Positions 32,830 to 48,779 of a DNA stretch of 64,000 bases are shown piece after piece (position 1 is the first letter of the stretch; each line of letters begins with the position of its first letter). The notes under the pieces are model-generated. The model was not told where the DNA came from. It saw only the letters and a list, made by a program, of their open reading frames with translations, and did no database searches. The translations under genes were made by a program, and so were the position numbers. The stretch is from Polytrichum commune (lineage: Eukaryota; Streptophyta; Polytrichopsida; Polytrichales; Polytrichaceae), in the NCBI GenBank assembly GCA_950295325.1, contig OX485808.1:1492501-1556500 (forward strand), given 5' to 3'.

Positions 32830-33216
32830 AGGTAGGGGTGGCAATTTCCGTGCGGGTCCTAAAGTCGACCCCTATGTCGGAAGCACCTTTTAAGGTGCTT
32901 TTACTTGGGTTTACAAAAGCACCTATCAAGGTGCTTTTACCGTTCACAGCGCTGCCATCATTTCATTGGCTGCCAGCGGTCGGTTTTAGAAATCCACCCT
33001 GTGGATATACCACGTACCCTATGTGCGAGTGTTGGTCACTCTACAAGGTTTCCTTTAAATTTTTGTATGAAATCATAAACATGCCAGAAATTTTTGATTT
33101 TTTCATAGTTGCTCTTGCACCAGCTTTGCGGAGCGCTCAAAATTTATAAAAAAAAATAGTTCCAGCATCCCAACTAGGCACATCTGAAATTTGGACGGAA
33201 ATAACCACCCCTACCT
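32830..33216. mobile_element. 387-bp MITE with AGGTAGGGGTGG ends, copy 2
   Basis: An inverted counterpart of 12334-12719, bordered by TA (32828-32829, 33217-33218). Length is almost identical and end-to-end similarity high. The internal hairpin AAGCACCTTTTAAGGTGCTT is preserved here as a clean palindrome near 32880-32899. Confidence 0.75.
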
Positions 33217-33218
33217 TA

Positions 33219-34284
33219 GGCCCACTCACTAACGTAGGCACGAAACCTATACATGCAATCTTGCCTCAAAAACGAGACCATGTTCAAGTACGTGAACCAA
33301 CTTCTAGTTCATGTCACATAGAAAAGCCAAGGCCCCTTTCCCTTTCCGGTCATGGAATATGTTTAAGTGTAGTGGGGTCATTGTAATAATGAAGAGGACA
33401 CCAAGTTACTTTCCCACCAATTGTCGTCCGATGGTGCCACCTCACTTCCTCCCTAGGGTCCACATAGGCTCATCATTGCGAGGTGGCAACTTATGCATAT
33501 GCAAACTTGAGAGTTGATGCACCTAGTCATAAGGACTTGCCAAATGGCTCCCATGCCTCAAGGTTTGTCACTTTAAAGGTACACTCTCGCCTCATTAATA
33601 TGACACCCTTGACATTACGACACATTTTGGCGACACCAAACTTTTTAGTTCAAAACTCCCTCTTTTATGCGACTACGACACTCGGTAATGCGACATTTAG
33701 AATCTCCGTTTTGTCATATTAGAGAGGTAGTGAATGCTAGAATTATTTTTATCTATGTTGTGTACATTTAAAATACATCCATTCTCACTTGGGAACTACT
33801 TGGGAACGTCCTTATCATTGGGAACTTAATGAGAATTAGGGTTACTAGTGTAGAATGGACATGGTTCGGGTTAGAGTGGCCTCCTACCTAGTATGTTGCC
33901 TTGTACATGGGTGATATAGTATCACTAGTATCTTGATGTTAAAGGCCATGCATCATTGTTGTCTAGTTTCTTATTAAAGAACTTTTTTTATTTTGATGGT
34001 AATGAAATCATTAGTTTTCGAAAGTTAGTAGGGAATTTAGATAAGATGACAGTTGCTGACTTGGGTAGGCAACGCCATAGATCTTTGGACTCCTATTTCA
34101 AGAGTTAATGCGAATATATTGTATTTGTTTGGAGTTATAAGTTTTTATTTCATACCAAATATATTGCTTAAACTCGTTGTATATAATTTAAAGCTCATAT
34201 TACTTATGTTTTCGGATTCCCTCAATAATACGACAACTTCATGCCAATTGTCATATTAGTGAGAAGATGACACCTCGATAACAC
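33219..34284. other. Spacer, no gene seen
   Basis: No recognisable gene or element between the MITE and the next Mutator-like element. Confidence 0.35.
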
Positions 34285-34293
34285 AATTTTTTG

Positions 34294-35473
34294 GGCGGAC
34301 ATTAAGTTCCCCATACGAACTATGGGGGGTGTCAGATCCGGGCGGGGGTAGCCTCTAGGGAAATTTCTGAACCCGACCGAAAACTGTTGCCCGCCCCGCC
34401 CAACTTCAAAAAAATATTACCCTTGCATTCTTGAAGGCCGCTTGACTACAAATCCCATATTGAGTGCACTTCACCTTCAAGGTCTAAAATCCAATATATA
34501 TGTGCACTTCCAATTAGTAAATAAGCAATTCATTGGGATTTCATTCCGAAAGTGAACCATCAATGAAACACATAATTAACTTGGAGGTCAAATAAAGTTA
34601 CAAAATCCTCATTAACATTGAGGTTAAAATTTGTATGACTTACCATTTGAAATTGTCTTTGTCATTCTAACATGACACTTAAATTTAGTGTGCTGATTTA
34701 GTATGTATATTTTATAATATTTTAGTAATGCTATCTACTTTCACCAGTATTCATACACAATTAATCAATTGATGTAATTACTGGAATTAATTAATTCATT
34801 CATGTAAAAACTGGAATTAATTAAGTCATTCATTGAATTACTGGAATTAATTATATTTTATTTCAGTAATTTTATTTTATAGTTAAATATTCTTACTTAA
34901 TTTGGTAAGCATACTTTCTGATTTATTTGGGCTTAATTAGGATTAATAAGAATTAATTATAATTAATTACATTAAATCACACTTAATTGATTAATTGTGT
35001 ATGAATACTTGTGAAAGTAGACGGCATTACTAAAATATTATAAAATATACATACTAAATTAGCACACTAAATTTAAGCGTCATTTTAGAATGACAAAGAC
35101 AATTTCAAATGGTAAGTCATACAAATTTTAACCTCAATGTTAATGAGGATTTTGTAACTTTATTTGACCTCTAAGTTAATTCTGTGTTTCATTGATGGTT
35201 CACTTCCGGAATGAAATCCCAATGAATTGCTTATTTACTAATTGGAAGTGCACATATATATTTGATTTTAGACCTTGAAGGTGAAGTGCACTCAATATGG
35301 GATTTGTAGTCAAGCGGCCTTCAAGAATGCAAGGGCAATATTTTTTTCGAAGTTGGGCGGGGCGGGGCGGGGCGGGCAACAGTTTTCGGTCGGGTTCATA
35401 AATTTCCCTAGAGGCTGCCCCCGCCCGGATCTGACACCCCCCATAGTTCGTATGGGGGTACTTAATGTCCGCC
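34294..35473. mobile_element. Foldback Mutator-like element, copy 2 (1,180 bp)
   Basis: The target duplication AATTTTTTG is perfect on both sides (34285-34293, 35474-35482). The arms start GGCGGACATTAAGT and remain inverted copies for several hundred bases, through the GTGTCAGATCCGGGCGGGGG block and a block reading CAATATGGGATTTGT. The loop is built of AT-rich units containing ACTGGAATTAATTAA. It shares internal landmarks with copies 1 and 3 but has its own terminal sequence. No transposase gene. Confidence 0.88.
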
Positions 35474-35482
35474 AATTTTTTG

Positions 35483-37249
35483 TGTTTCCCAAACATGTCA
35501 TACTAAAGAGGGAAAACAATGTGTGGGTGTTGTTTAATTTGCACATATTCTCCAACTTCTACCAATTAGATTTACACAAAGGAGCTTGTGGCGCGTTAGC
35601 AAATCTACAAGGAAGCATCAAATAAAATCAGATTGGAAATCGGACCTCCCATGATTGAGTTGTGGTTTATGGAAGTGCATCTTTGTTAATTCCTTAACTG
35701 AATACAACACAACTCCTCCCAATTATGTTCATTATTGAATGTGGAATAGTTAATAAAATTTGAAGACATAGTCCAATCTCTTATAAACGTGTGCCTTTAT
35801 GGTGTTTGTTCTTTGATCCTCACCTCACCACACACCAATCAAACATAGGTGTCGATTTAAGAAATATACTAACTGAATAACACCTCCATACCTCATACCA
35901 AAGTTGGTCAAGAGTGAGTGTCATAGACAAATGATGCAAGTTACCACTCATTTTCAATTGAAGGCAATAATGATTAGTGTTACACTTGGCCACTATGCAA
36001 GTATGGTTGTATGTTCCAAAGCTAATTAGGAGTCACATATGCACAAGTGATTGTTCAATCTAACACGTCATCTTTATATTACACCAACACCCCATGACAT
36101 GTAGGCAAAACATTGTCAATGACATTAATAGTGTAACGACTACTAGATATGATATTTAGTGTCATATGGTATTTCATGTCACTATGGTAACTTTTTGGAT
36201 GACACTTCTTATGAACGAGTGCACAAACATTGTCATGGATAATGGATGGGTTCATCCAATGGCCAAACCCCAAACTTCTCTTGTCATCAACTTGTGATGA
36301 AATATTGTCATGGATGATTGGAATTTGGATGAAAAATCACTTGGTAAGTGACAATAATTGCAACAATGTAAATCCATAATCCCCCAAAAGATTAAAAAGA
36401 ATGACAAATAATGTCGGGTTAACATCTAGTGTATGGTCCATGGTGTAAACGGGGCCTTAATTTGTACTAGGTTGGGACATCTCATGATTATATTCTTAGG
36501 GCCCACATGAACAAATGCACATTGCTTAATAATATCGATCCAAAACAAGTTGTAAAACTATGCCCCCATTTTGACATGAAAATCTTCAAGAGATATTATG
36601 CATACAATTTTATCATCAGGTTTTAATAAGTAAGAAGGAAAAAATAAAATAAAAAATAATGTAATATAAGAATGTAAGAATATAAGGAAAAAGTCAACAT
36701 AAGCAAGATAGTAGAAGTAAATGATACAATATGTTAAAAGTAAAAGTAAGCATTAAAAAAACTAAAGAAGGTGCCATGCGACATGCACCGGGCTGGCCAA
36801 ATTGTCACTGACAGAGTCCGGGGAGTTCTGTAGAGAAAACGGCTAATTGCCGAGCATTCTGGAGGTGGCTCGGATTTTCAAATTTTTACCCGGAAGTGGG
36901 CCTAGAGAGTGCAAAATTTATCGGTTGATAGCCCCCATTTCTTTATGTATTTAGGCAATTAGCCGACATTTGTTTTTTCATTTATGCAATTTCCAAAAGG
37001 TCTAAAGTGGGGCCGGTTTTATATTTTGGTGGTGGATGTGTCATTGTCATTTTTAATTTTTTTTTCAAGTGTTTAGGGTTAAATAATGTGGGCATTCACT
37101 CTTCATTTTTTTCGTCTACATAGTATCCTTAGCAGGAGTTGAACCTGGCAAAGCCCCTACCATATTAGGGCTAAGGATTTAGCCTTCGGAAAATACAAGC
37201 ACCACAAAAGGGTCCAAGTATTATCCGGAGGCTAGTTAGTATTGAAAAA
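35483..37249. other. Spacer with repeat fragments
   Basis: Contains an inverted copy of the LINE-nested repeat (about 36079-36300), a small inverted-repeat block at 36840-36966 (CGGCTAATTGCC facing GGCAATTAGCCG) and a possible Pol III-type box pair near 37130-37200 on the minus strand (B-box-like GGTTCAACTCC). No gene recognised. Confidence 0.4.
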
Positions 37250-37615
37250 TCACGAAATTTGCGTATCATTGCCGTTAGTATCAATTGCCCCAAACAAACA
37301 AGACACATCACTCACACTCACTGTATTAGGAGAATTCAAATAAGAAGAGGGATTAGCATACAAAAAACGGTATATACTGTCCTTCTTCCAAAGTGGGATA
37401 GCGTCACCAATTATGTCATCTACCTCCTCATCTGGCCCTTCCAAGGCAATTCGCAGCATTGCATCGAGATTCTTACTACCCAACCTATTTCTAACTTTGG
37501 TCTTGATCAAATTATGCACACTGAAAGCACGCTCAATTCTAGAACTCAAAAACTCATAATGCAAACGAAAATGCAAGCTCCACCGCTGCGGAATGGAAGT
37601 TGTGGCGGGAAGCAA
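37250..37615 (-). mobile_element. hAT transposase C-terminal fragment
   Basis: A 121-codon minus-strand frame reads SSRIERAFSVHNLIKTKVRN and continues with LEGPDEEVDDIIGDAIPLWK. The E-R-x-F-S...K.K.RNR pattern followed by an acidic tail is the hAT-family dimerisation region. No BED finger or DDE core is visible nearby, so only the C-terminal piece remains. Assignment rests on the motif pattern only. Confidence 0.6.
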
Positions 37616-39093
37616 GTAACCCTAAACCACAAGCCAACAAAACATAGTCTCCAACTATGCATAGTATTGAAAAAATTACCTAAAATATATATATTTGGTC
37701 GGCTGCCCGCCATGAAAATAAATTTTCAATCGGTAATTTGCCATGGATACTCTAGGGCAGCTTGCCTTAATGTTGGCATTTTTTTCTTTCTAATCGGCCC
37801 ATTTCCGTAAACCTTGATTTTCTTCCGGAACCCCTTCCTAAACTTTCCAATTGCATTTGGAAATTCTCAAAATCAACCGGCTAGCTTGTAACTAACTACC
37901 GGCACCACCCATTCATTGGTCACTGAACACCTAGGCACATTATTGATTAATTATTTATCCATATTTAGGTATCGAATGTCATTCTTATCAAATAAAGAAC
38001 ATTTGATTTAATGTTATCATTATAATGTTAGGAATATGCTCAACAACTTTAGCCATTCTACGGACAAATGGAATTAGAGTAGAGGCACCCCTAACCGATC
38101 ACTTAAGAGATTTTGTGCCAAATCTGGAGAAGTATACGGTGGTGTAAAATTTTCATGTGTAGGAAGATAGAAATAAGGAGGGTTGTATATTTTTTTGATA
38201 ATTTTATTTCTTAAATTAAAGTTATTGTGAATTTTTGAAGTCAAATGTTGGCCTGAACATATTACCAATGTCTAGAGTTTGCTAAAACTGCTCATTTTAA
38301 TTGCTCATTCCTCCTCACTTTCGCCCTTAAAACTAGGACATATGTTATGGTACTATTGATTCCAATTTGATCAAAATTAGGTCCCAAGCTGATCAAAATT
38401 TTGGTATCCTGTAGATTGCCAATGGGGTCCTGATTGGGAATAGGTGCCTCTACTATAACGCATATGAACGTACCTCTCATCCATTCAACATAAAACCTTG
38501 ACCCCCCCCAATACTCTAATACTAGTATATGATGCATGATGACCCTAAATTACCAAATGGTAGTTGGAGACGTACCCAAAACTGAATGGATTGGTGGGCA
38601 ATTCGACTCCTGGTTGTGAAGTCTTCTCTCTACTTGACGAAAAAACTAGCAAGGTGACCGTGCACCTCCTATGTTCAAAACAAAAGAAACTAATTCCAAT
38701 ACCAAATCGACTAAAAATAATAATGTCCAGGATTCATAATATTTTAGGGCTTTTATGGTGGATGAATGAAAGGTACGCTCTTATGCGGTAATTCCCTCTC
38801 TCCCCCCATTCTACCTAGTAGGTCCAACTCAAAATAAGTTTTATTTTTATTTTATTTTTTAAATCGATTTTATTTTTGCAAATCCATGGAAACTGTAGGA
38901 TTTTACTTTTACTAGGAATAAATGTTGACGTTTGCACTTTCATCCACTTAAAGAAAAAGTTGCGAATATAAAGGACCATATGTTTACTCCCTTGTGCTTT
39001 ATGTATTCCGGAACTCATGAATGCCAAGAGTCCTCCTATGATAGCTTTTAAAAACCTCTCGCAAGACTTCTGTGCATTGATTGGCTTGAAACA
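37616..39093. other. Spacer with TIR element remnants
   Basis: About 37855-37920 resembles one end of the GGGGAGA MITE family. About 38436-38806 has arms related to those of the element at 10877-11565 (GTACCTCTCATCCATTCAAC facing its inverse). The last ~270 bp form the upstream region of the ORF at 39094 and include T/A-rich runs. No other gene recognised. Confidence 0.4.
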
Positions 39094-39963
39094 ATGAATC
39101 CTCACGAAGAGCAGGATGTGTCCCATGAGTATGATGCTGATGTCAGAGTTCTGTTGCGGAGATTATGGAGGGCAATAATAGAATATGTTGTGGAAGACAT
39201 TTTGTTGATAGACTATCTTGATCGAGCAGTGCAGGAGTATAGCGCACTGCTCGACTATAGCAATTGTGAATATTTTCACCCACTTAATCTCTACTTTGAC
39301 ATGTGGGAGATCGCGCAAAGGATGAGAGTTGGAGGGCCATTGAAGATAAAGCTCGAGGAACTCTTCGACCTGCGAGGGGAGCCAACAGAAAGACAGTCGT
39401 GGATGGAATTAACCGAGAATTATGAGCCTCTACTTCACAGTCTTGAATCGCATTTTGACGAGCAGGATTTGATGTACGAGCTGGGCGGCAACATTTTATC
39501 TGAATTCCCTGACTCCCCAGGTCAATGGGATGTGCAAAAATTGGAACGTCAATTGTCGGACATTTTTGAAGGGCTCCCTGACTTGGTTTTTGAGCTTCAA
39601 CATTACATCCGTGTGTTTGCTAAGGCCATGAAGGGTAATGTCAACAGGCATGGCAATCAAAGCTACAAAAACGAGTTAACTGAAGAAGACAACATTTCAA
39701 GCAATGTTGAGCTGGGAGACAATGAAAAAGACCAACAAGACAACCCTACTGAAGTAGATGTGTCAAAATATTCTGAAAACCCACAATTGCAACACAGTCC
39801 AAGCAGAGATGGCAAACAAAGTAATGACGTGGCAAATGACACGTGTAGGTTGTCTATGGAGGCAGCAACTCCTGTGGTGACTTATAAGAAGAGGAAGAGA
39901 CTCGAGCCTTATGTCATGACCACAAGATACAAGTTGCGAGATCGTAGACAAAACAGCAAGTGA
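39094..39963 (+). CDS. Intronless 289-residue protein, unrecognised
   Basis: An uninterrupted frame starts in a good plant context (ACAATGAA) and encodes 289 residues. Residues 1-185 look globular and mostly helical, rich in acidic and aromatic residues (DADVRVLLRRLWRAIIEYVV, LNLYFDMWEIAQRMRVGGPL, LERQLSDIFEGLPDLVFELQ). Residues ~190-255 are a low-complexity Asn/Asp/Ser/Gln linker. The tail is basic (YKKRKRLEP...YKLRDRRQNSK), suggesting nuclear targeting or nucleic-acid contact. No signal peptide or membrane span. I do not recognise a family. Its clean length amid decayed repeats argues that it is real; the gene may be lineage-specific or an intronless retrocopy. It converges on the UMP kinase gene, with 722 bp between stop codons. 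Confidence 0.65.
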   Translation: MNPHEEQDVSHEYDADVRVLLRRLWRAIIEYVVEDILLIDYLDRAVQEYSALLDYSNCEYFHPLNLYFDMWEIAQRMRVGGPLKIKLEELFDLRGEPTERQSWMELTENYEPLLHSLESHFDEQDLMYELGGNILSEFPDSPGQWDVQKLERQLSDIFEGLPDLVFELQHYIRVFAKAMKGNVNRHGNQSYKNELTEEDNISSNVELGDNEKDQQDNPTEVDVSKYSENPQLQHSPSRDGKQSNDVANDTCRLSMEAATPVVTYKKRKRLEPYVMTTRYKLRDRRQNSK

Positions 39964-40685
39964 AAACTATTTAACCTAGTATGTCATGACTTGCAAATCC
40001 GTCGAGAGTTTAGGAGATCAGCGAGGAACTGAAGGGGGAGGTGGTCAGACATGTTTGGAAACGGTGATTTGAAAATGGATTCCGGTGGGGCCCAAGGTAA
40101 AAGAAATTTGGCCTTAACATGTGCCTAGCCTTGAGGAGCTTCGTTTCAAATTTGAACCCCCTTGTTTTGTGTGGTTAAAACTGTCAACTCGACTGGAAAC
40201 AGAGATTCTGAGCCTTCCAAAACTGCGATGTTAGATTGGAGTTGAAAACCGGACATTTACACCCAAACAAAGCTCCCCAAGGTTAAGCACATGTCAAGGT
40301 CCAGAATTCTTTTATTTTGGGGCCACTGATCTCTGTTTTGAAGCTGGTGTTTTCAATCGTGTGGCCTCCACATGAACCAAGGTCCAGTAAAGTGACGATA
40401 AACAATGTAAGACATTATTCTACTTCTTTGAATAAAGATTTTTGCAATTTCTGCAATTTGCATGGAAGCAACTACAATGCACATGCCAACTACCAAAACA
40501 GGTAAAATGACAGAGATAGGTAGATAGTTTCCTGAACTGTTAAACTCTACTTTAAGATTAAAATCAATGGAGAAAATAATGTAGGAGCAGAGAGATATAT
40601 AACTCCCCAACTCTTGTAAGCTACATGGAGATAATGCACCACTTTGTTGAGGATGTGAAGTGCAAACAAAGTCATCTACTCTAAT
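39964..40685. other. Convergent intergenic region
   Basis: This holds the 3' flanks of the plus-strand ORF ending at 39963 and of the minus-strand UMP kinase gene. No further gene or repeat recognised. Confidence 0.4.
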
Positions 40686-44978
<4,293 letters not shown>

Positions 44979-45746
44979 AACCTCCTAAAACCCTTCCAAT
45001 CCAATCACTCTAAATCTTAAACCTCCTCGTTACTGCTTGCTATTGCAATCACTCGCCTCCTGTTGATAATGAATTCACATTCACCGACCTCTTTCACATG
45101 CAGGTATGTAATGGTTTTTTTCGGTTGGAGAAGTCTAAAGAGATTTTGAACCAAAAGTCTAAAACTCTCTACACCTCAACATTGTTGTGTTTTGCAGCGA
45201 TGGATTGATTGATTACTTCGCCGAGTTGGAGTTGCTGTTTGTCTAATTCTATGTGATATAATCCCAAAGGCTAGGCAGAGAGAACTCGGACAACAAGGTG
45301 AGCTCCAAAACCTCGACTAAACCCACCAATCTTTTTCGTGTGTGAAGAGATTCTGAAGATGCAATTGGAGGGGAGTGGGAGGGGTTTTGTTAGTGTCTGA
45401 TGAATTTGGTCCAAAAGATTGCGGAGAGGGATGCATCAGTGTGCGAAGAAGTGTGGAGACGGATACGGGAGTGCTTCTTCTTTTACAATGAACGGATGGG
45501 ATTAGATGCAGAGGTGATCTGACGGTGTATGATTGAAGACGTGGGTGCAGGAGAAGAGAATTCTTTCCAGGCCGGGCGGAAGTGGATAGGCCTGGAAAGA
45601 TTGATATTTCAGTGCTTTTGCTTTTGCTTTTTAAGATACTCTAATTGGTGCATTTTTCCCGATGATTCATCCCACACCGGCGGTCTCTTCTGTTCATCTA
45701 ACTTTTATCATCCAGAACAGTATCTACATCCTCTAGACAAATTCAC
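44979..45746 (-). promoter_or_regulatory. UMP kinase upstream region
   Basis: Seven hundred and sixty-eight bases separate the UMP kinase start codon from the third foldback element. The first ~100 bp (minus-strand sense) probably form the 5' leader. A small perfect hairpin, CTTTCCAGGCC facing GGCCTGGAAAG, lies at about 45563-45600. No promoter element could be assigned with confidence. Confidence 0.35.
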
Positions 45747-47069
45747 GGCCCATAAACCTCCCCCGTACGAGATTTTCGGGGGAGGTAGACACGGGCAGGG
45801 GCAGCTCCCAGAAAGAAATCCACATTCTCTGGACCCGATGGAAAACTTCTGCCCGTCCCGCCCGACTTCAAAAAAACCATTGTCCTTGTATTCTTGAACG
45901 TCATTTATCCACAAATCCCATATTGAGTGTATTTCATTTTCAAGGTCCAAAATTCAATATGTATGTTCACTTCCATAGAGTACCAAATAAAAAAAAAATG
46001 GGATTTCATTTTCAAAGTGAAACTGAAAATAAAACATGTAATTAACTTGAAGTCAAAAATATTACAAACCCCTCATTAGCATGGAGGTTATAATTTTTGC
46101 GACTTACCATTGAAAGGGTCTTTGTCATTCTAAAATGGAACTAATTTATTTTATTCTTAGTATGTTTATTTTATAATATTTTAGTTTATACCTTCTTTGA
46201 CAAAGTATTCATACATGTTTAAACTAATTAAGTGTGATTGAATGTAATTAAGTCTAATTAATATAGATTAATCCCAATCAAGCCCAAATAAATTAGAAAG
46301 TATGCTTACCAGATATTTAAGCCTAATTAATAATAAAATGCACCTACTGAAATAAATCATGATTTAATTCAGATATGAGGAATGATGTGCTTAATTACAC
46401 TTGTTTAGGCTTCATTACGCTAAATTAGGCTAAATGCACTTCCTTGCAGTTAATCGGGCTTAATTAGTTTGAATGTGTATGAATACTTGTAGAAACCTAG
46501 GCCTTGCACTTAATTACCTTCTAATACAGTTATTTAGACTTAGTTACATTCAATCACACTTAATTAGTTTAAACATGTATGAATACCTTTTCAAAGAAGG
46601 TATTAACTAAAATATTCTAAAATAGAACAATAATTTTAGTTCCATTTTAGAATTACAAAGACCCTTTCAATAGTAAGTCATAGAATTTGTAACCTCAATG
46701 CTAATGAGGATTTTATAATATTTTTGACTTCCAAGTTAATTTACATGCTTTATTAATAGTTTCACTTCGAAAAAGAAATCCCAATCAATTGCTTTCTTAC
46801 TTAATGGAAGTGAAATTATATATTGGATTTTGGACCTTGAAGATGAAGTGCATTCAATATGGGATTTGTGGATGAGTGGCCTTCAAAAATGCAAGGGCAA
46901 TGGTTTTTTCAAAGTCGGATGGGGCGGGCAAAAGTTTTCGGTTGGGTCCAAAAAATGTTGATTTCTTTTTTGGGGGGCCTACCCCTGCTTGTATCTACCT
47001 CCCTCCAAAGGATTGAAGGAGGAGGTCCATTCTTGGTATAACTTGGAGGAGGAGGTTCATAGGTGGGCC
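45747..47069. mobile_element. Foldback Mutator-like element, copy 3 (degenerate)
   Basis: Inverted arms start GGCCCATAAACCTCCCCC on the left and, complemented, GGCCCACCTATGAACCTCC on the right, and run inward through AGGTAGA.AC..GCAGGGGCAG, GCCCGACTTC and CAATATGGGATTTGTGGA blocks common to all three copies. The right arm has extra GGAGGAGGT repeats, and no target duplication can be recognised, so this copy is older than the other two. Non-coding. Confidence 0.75.
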
Positions 47070-47784
47070 CGGATTTGAGAAGATGAGAGTAGCTAGTTGG
47101 CACATATAAACCCTACCCCATAAGATTCCATCTACATTTGGGTGAGTTTATCCTTATTCCCACTATAATCTGGTGGGCAAGAAGCCTACATGGAGACTCA
47201 CCCTTATGAGATTCAATTCACACTTACGAATGGACTAATCTATACTAAGGCTTAGAAGATGTTGCTTAAATACATTAAATATTGCATCTAGTGTCACCAA
47301 TTCTATTTGTCTTGCTCATTTTAATTGTAAACCGCCCATGTAGTGTCACCAATGCCCCACCAACGCCAGATGTAAACCTAACATTATTTGTCATTCCTTG
47401 TGAAGAATTTAGAGAAGTAAAGATTTACAATGTTTCATTTACTATCACTTACTAAGTGATTTTCCATCCAGATTTTGATCATTCATGACAACATTTCGAT
47501 ACATAATTGCTAGGATGCAGAATATACCAAACATTATTTCAATAATTGGCATGGATCTCATTCGACTTACAACCTTCCATGATAGTAGTAAGTCTTGTAA
47601 CTTTATTCATTAGAAGTGTCAAATTAGAAAAGTTTCCATAGTGACATAAAATACCATATGACACTAAATACAGAACATAGTGTAGTATCCATAACCATTG
47701 ACAAAAGTTGTAAGACATGCAAGTGAGGGACTAAACCAATGCAGCCATTGACTCTTATCACTCGAACCCCAAAATATGTTGAAC
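47070..47784. other. Spacer with LINE-nested-type repeat
   Basis: No gene. About 47590-47700 is a further copy of the repeat found inside the LINE at 16576-16835, with a decayed CACTAAATA...TAGTG palindrome at 47662-47682. Confidence 0.4.
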
Positions 47785-47787
47785 TAA

Positions 47788-48287
47788 GGACCACTTCACA
47801 CACGAGCCAAGAGTTGCGACCATGAACTTGTGAGAGCCCAAAAGTAGCATTCAAAGGCCGTTCCAAGACACTCCCAAAATCACAAAGTATAATCACAGGC
47901 CCTCAAGGGTAGTGTGAAGTCATATGTAACGGGGGCCCTCAACCAAATACTCTTTGAATAAAATTCTATTCATGCGGGGTCCTCGTTCATGATAAAATAT
48001 AATAAATCAATGGTTGTGAGATTTCGGAATGCCATGGTCTCCCGGTTTTGTGTTAGGCCTACCTCCAAGAGATGGTCTTTCAAGATAGTCCAAGTGACCA
48101 TGAAACATGATCCATTCGATACCATGCAGGAATCCATTTAGACTTCACATCCATCTCACATTCACTTACTCCGTTGGTCCCTCACGCGCAGTGTGAAGCG
48201 AACTTGAACCGGCTCCGCCTTTTCCACCAATGACAGTGCTCTAAGTGCAATGGTCACGGGCCCTCAGTCTCGTGTGTGAAGTGGCCC
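47788..48287. mobile_element. Tourist-like MITE, copy 2
   Basis: A 500-bp element between TAA duplications (47785-47787, 48288-48290), with ends GGACCACTTCACACACGAG and, complemented, GGGCCACTTCACACACGAG. Collinear with 2172-2660 over its length, with indels in the middle. The TIRs match each other better here than in copy 1. Confidence 0.78.
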
Positions 48288-48299
48288 TAAGCAAAGGAG

Positions 48300-48745
48300 C
48301 AAATCAATGGGAGCCACATGGATTGGTTGATCTATCACCTCATAAGCGAGGTGGCAACTCATCATTGGCATGGAGTTCAATGAAATTTTTTGAAGCTTGT
48401 GGCTTCGCTCGCAATCAGAAGCAATGATCGCCGACGCCATACCATATTCAAACGCTCTAAGTTGCCTTGATGATTCTGTTGCAAACATGGGATCTATGAA
48501 TAACAGACTTAAGGTTTGCATTGTTCGCGAGCCTGATTTTGAGTGGGCTCAGTGCGATTGACCGATCGCTACCCAAGATAAGATACACAAGCTAGCGTAC
48601 CATGAAAGTCTTTGAATTGTTGCATCCTGATATTGAGGATTGAATTTTCATCTGTGAGGCAGGCACCAAACATGGCGTTGACAGAAATTTGCCAACGTCT
48701 CAATGTTGCAAACGTCAGGCAAATTCTTCAAATGCAGAATGCAAT
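48300..48745 (+). pseudogene. Decayed SWIM-type zinc-finger protein relic
   Basis: Plus-strand peptides in shifting frames read MDWLIYHLISEVATHHWHGV (from ~48325), EAMIADAIPYSNALSCLDDS and MNNRLKVCIVREPDFEWAQC (to ~48559), then MKVFELLHPDIED (48602-48640) and FICEAGTKHGVDRNLPTSQ. The order, with W-x-QCD followed by a helix and KVF.LLHPDI, resembles SWIM zinc-finger proteins common in plants and often linked to Mutator-type transposases. The second zinc cysteine is replaced by a TGA stop and the CxH part is scrambled. Family assignment is from memory of the pattern. Clearly non-functional. Confidence 0.55.
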
Positions 48746-48779
48746 GAACCTTTGCAGGCCACAATAATCGACCCGTGTG

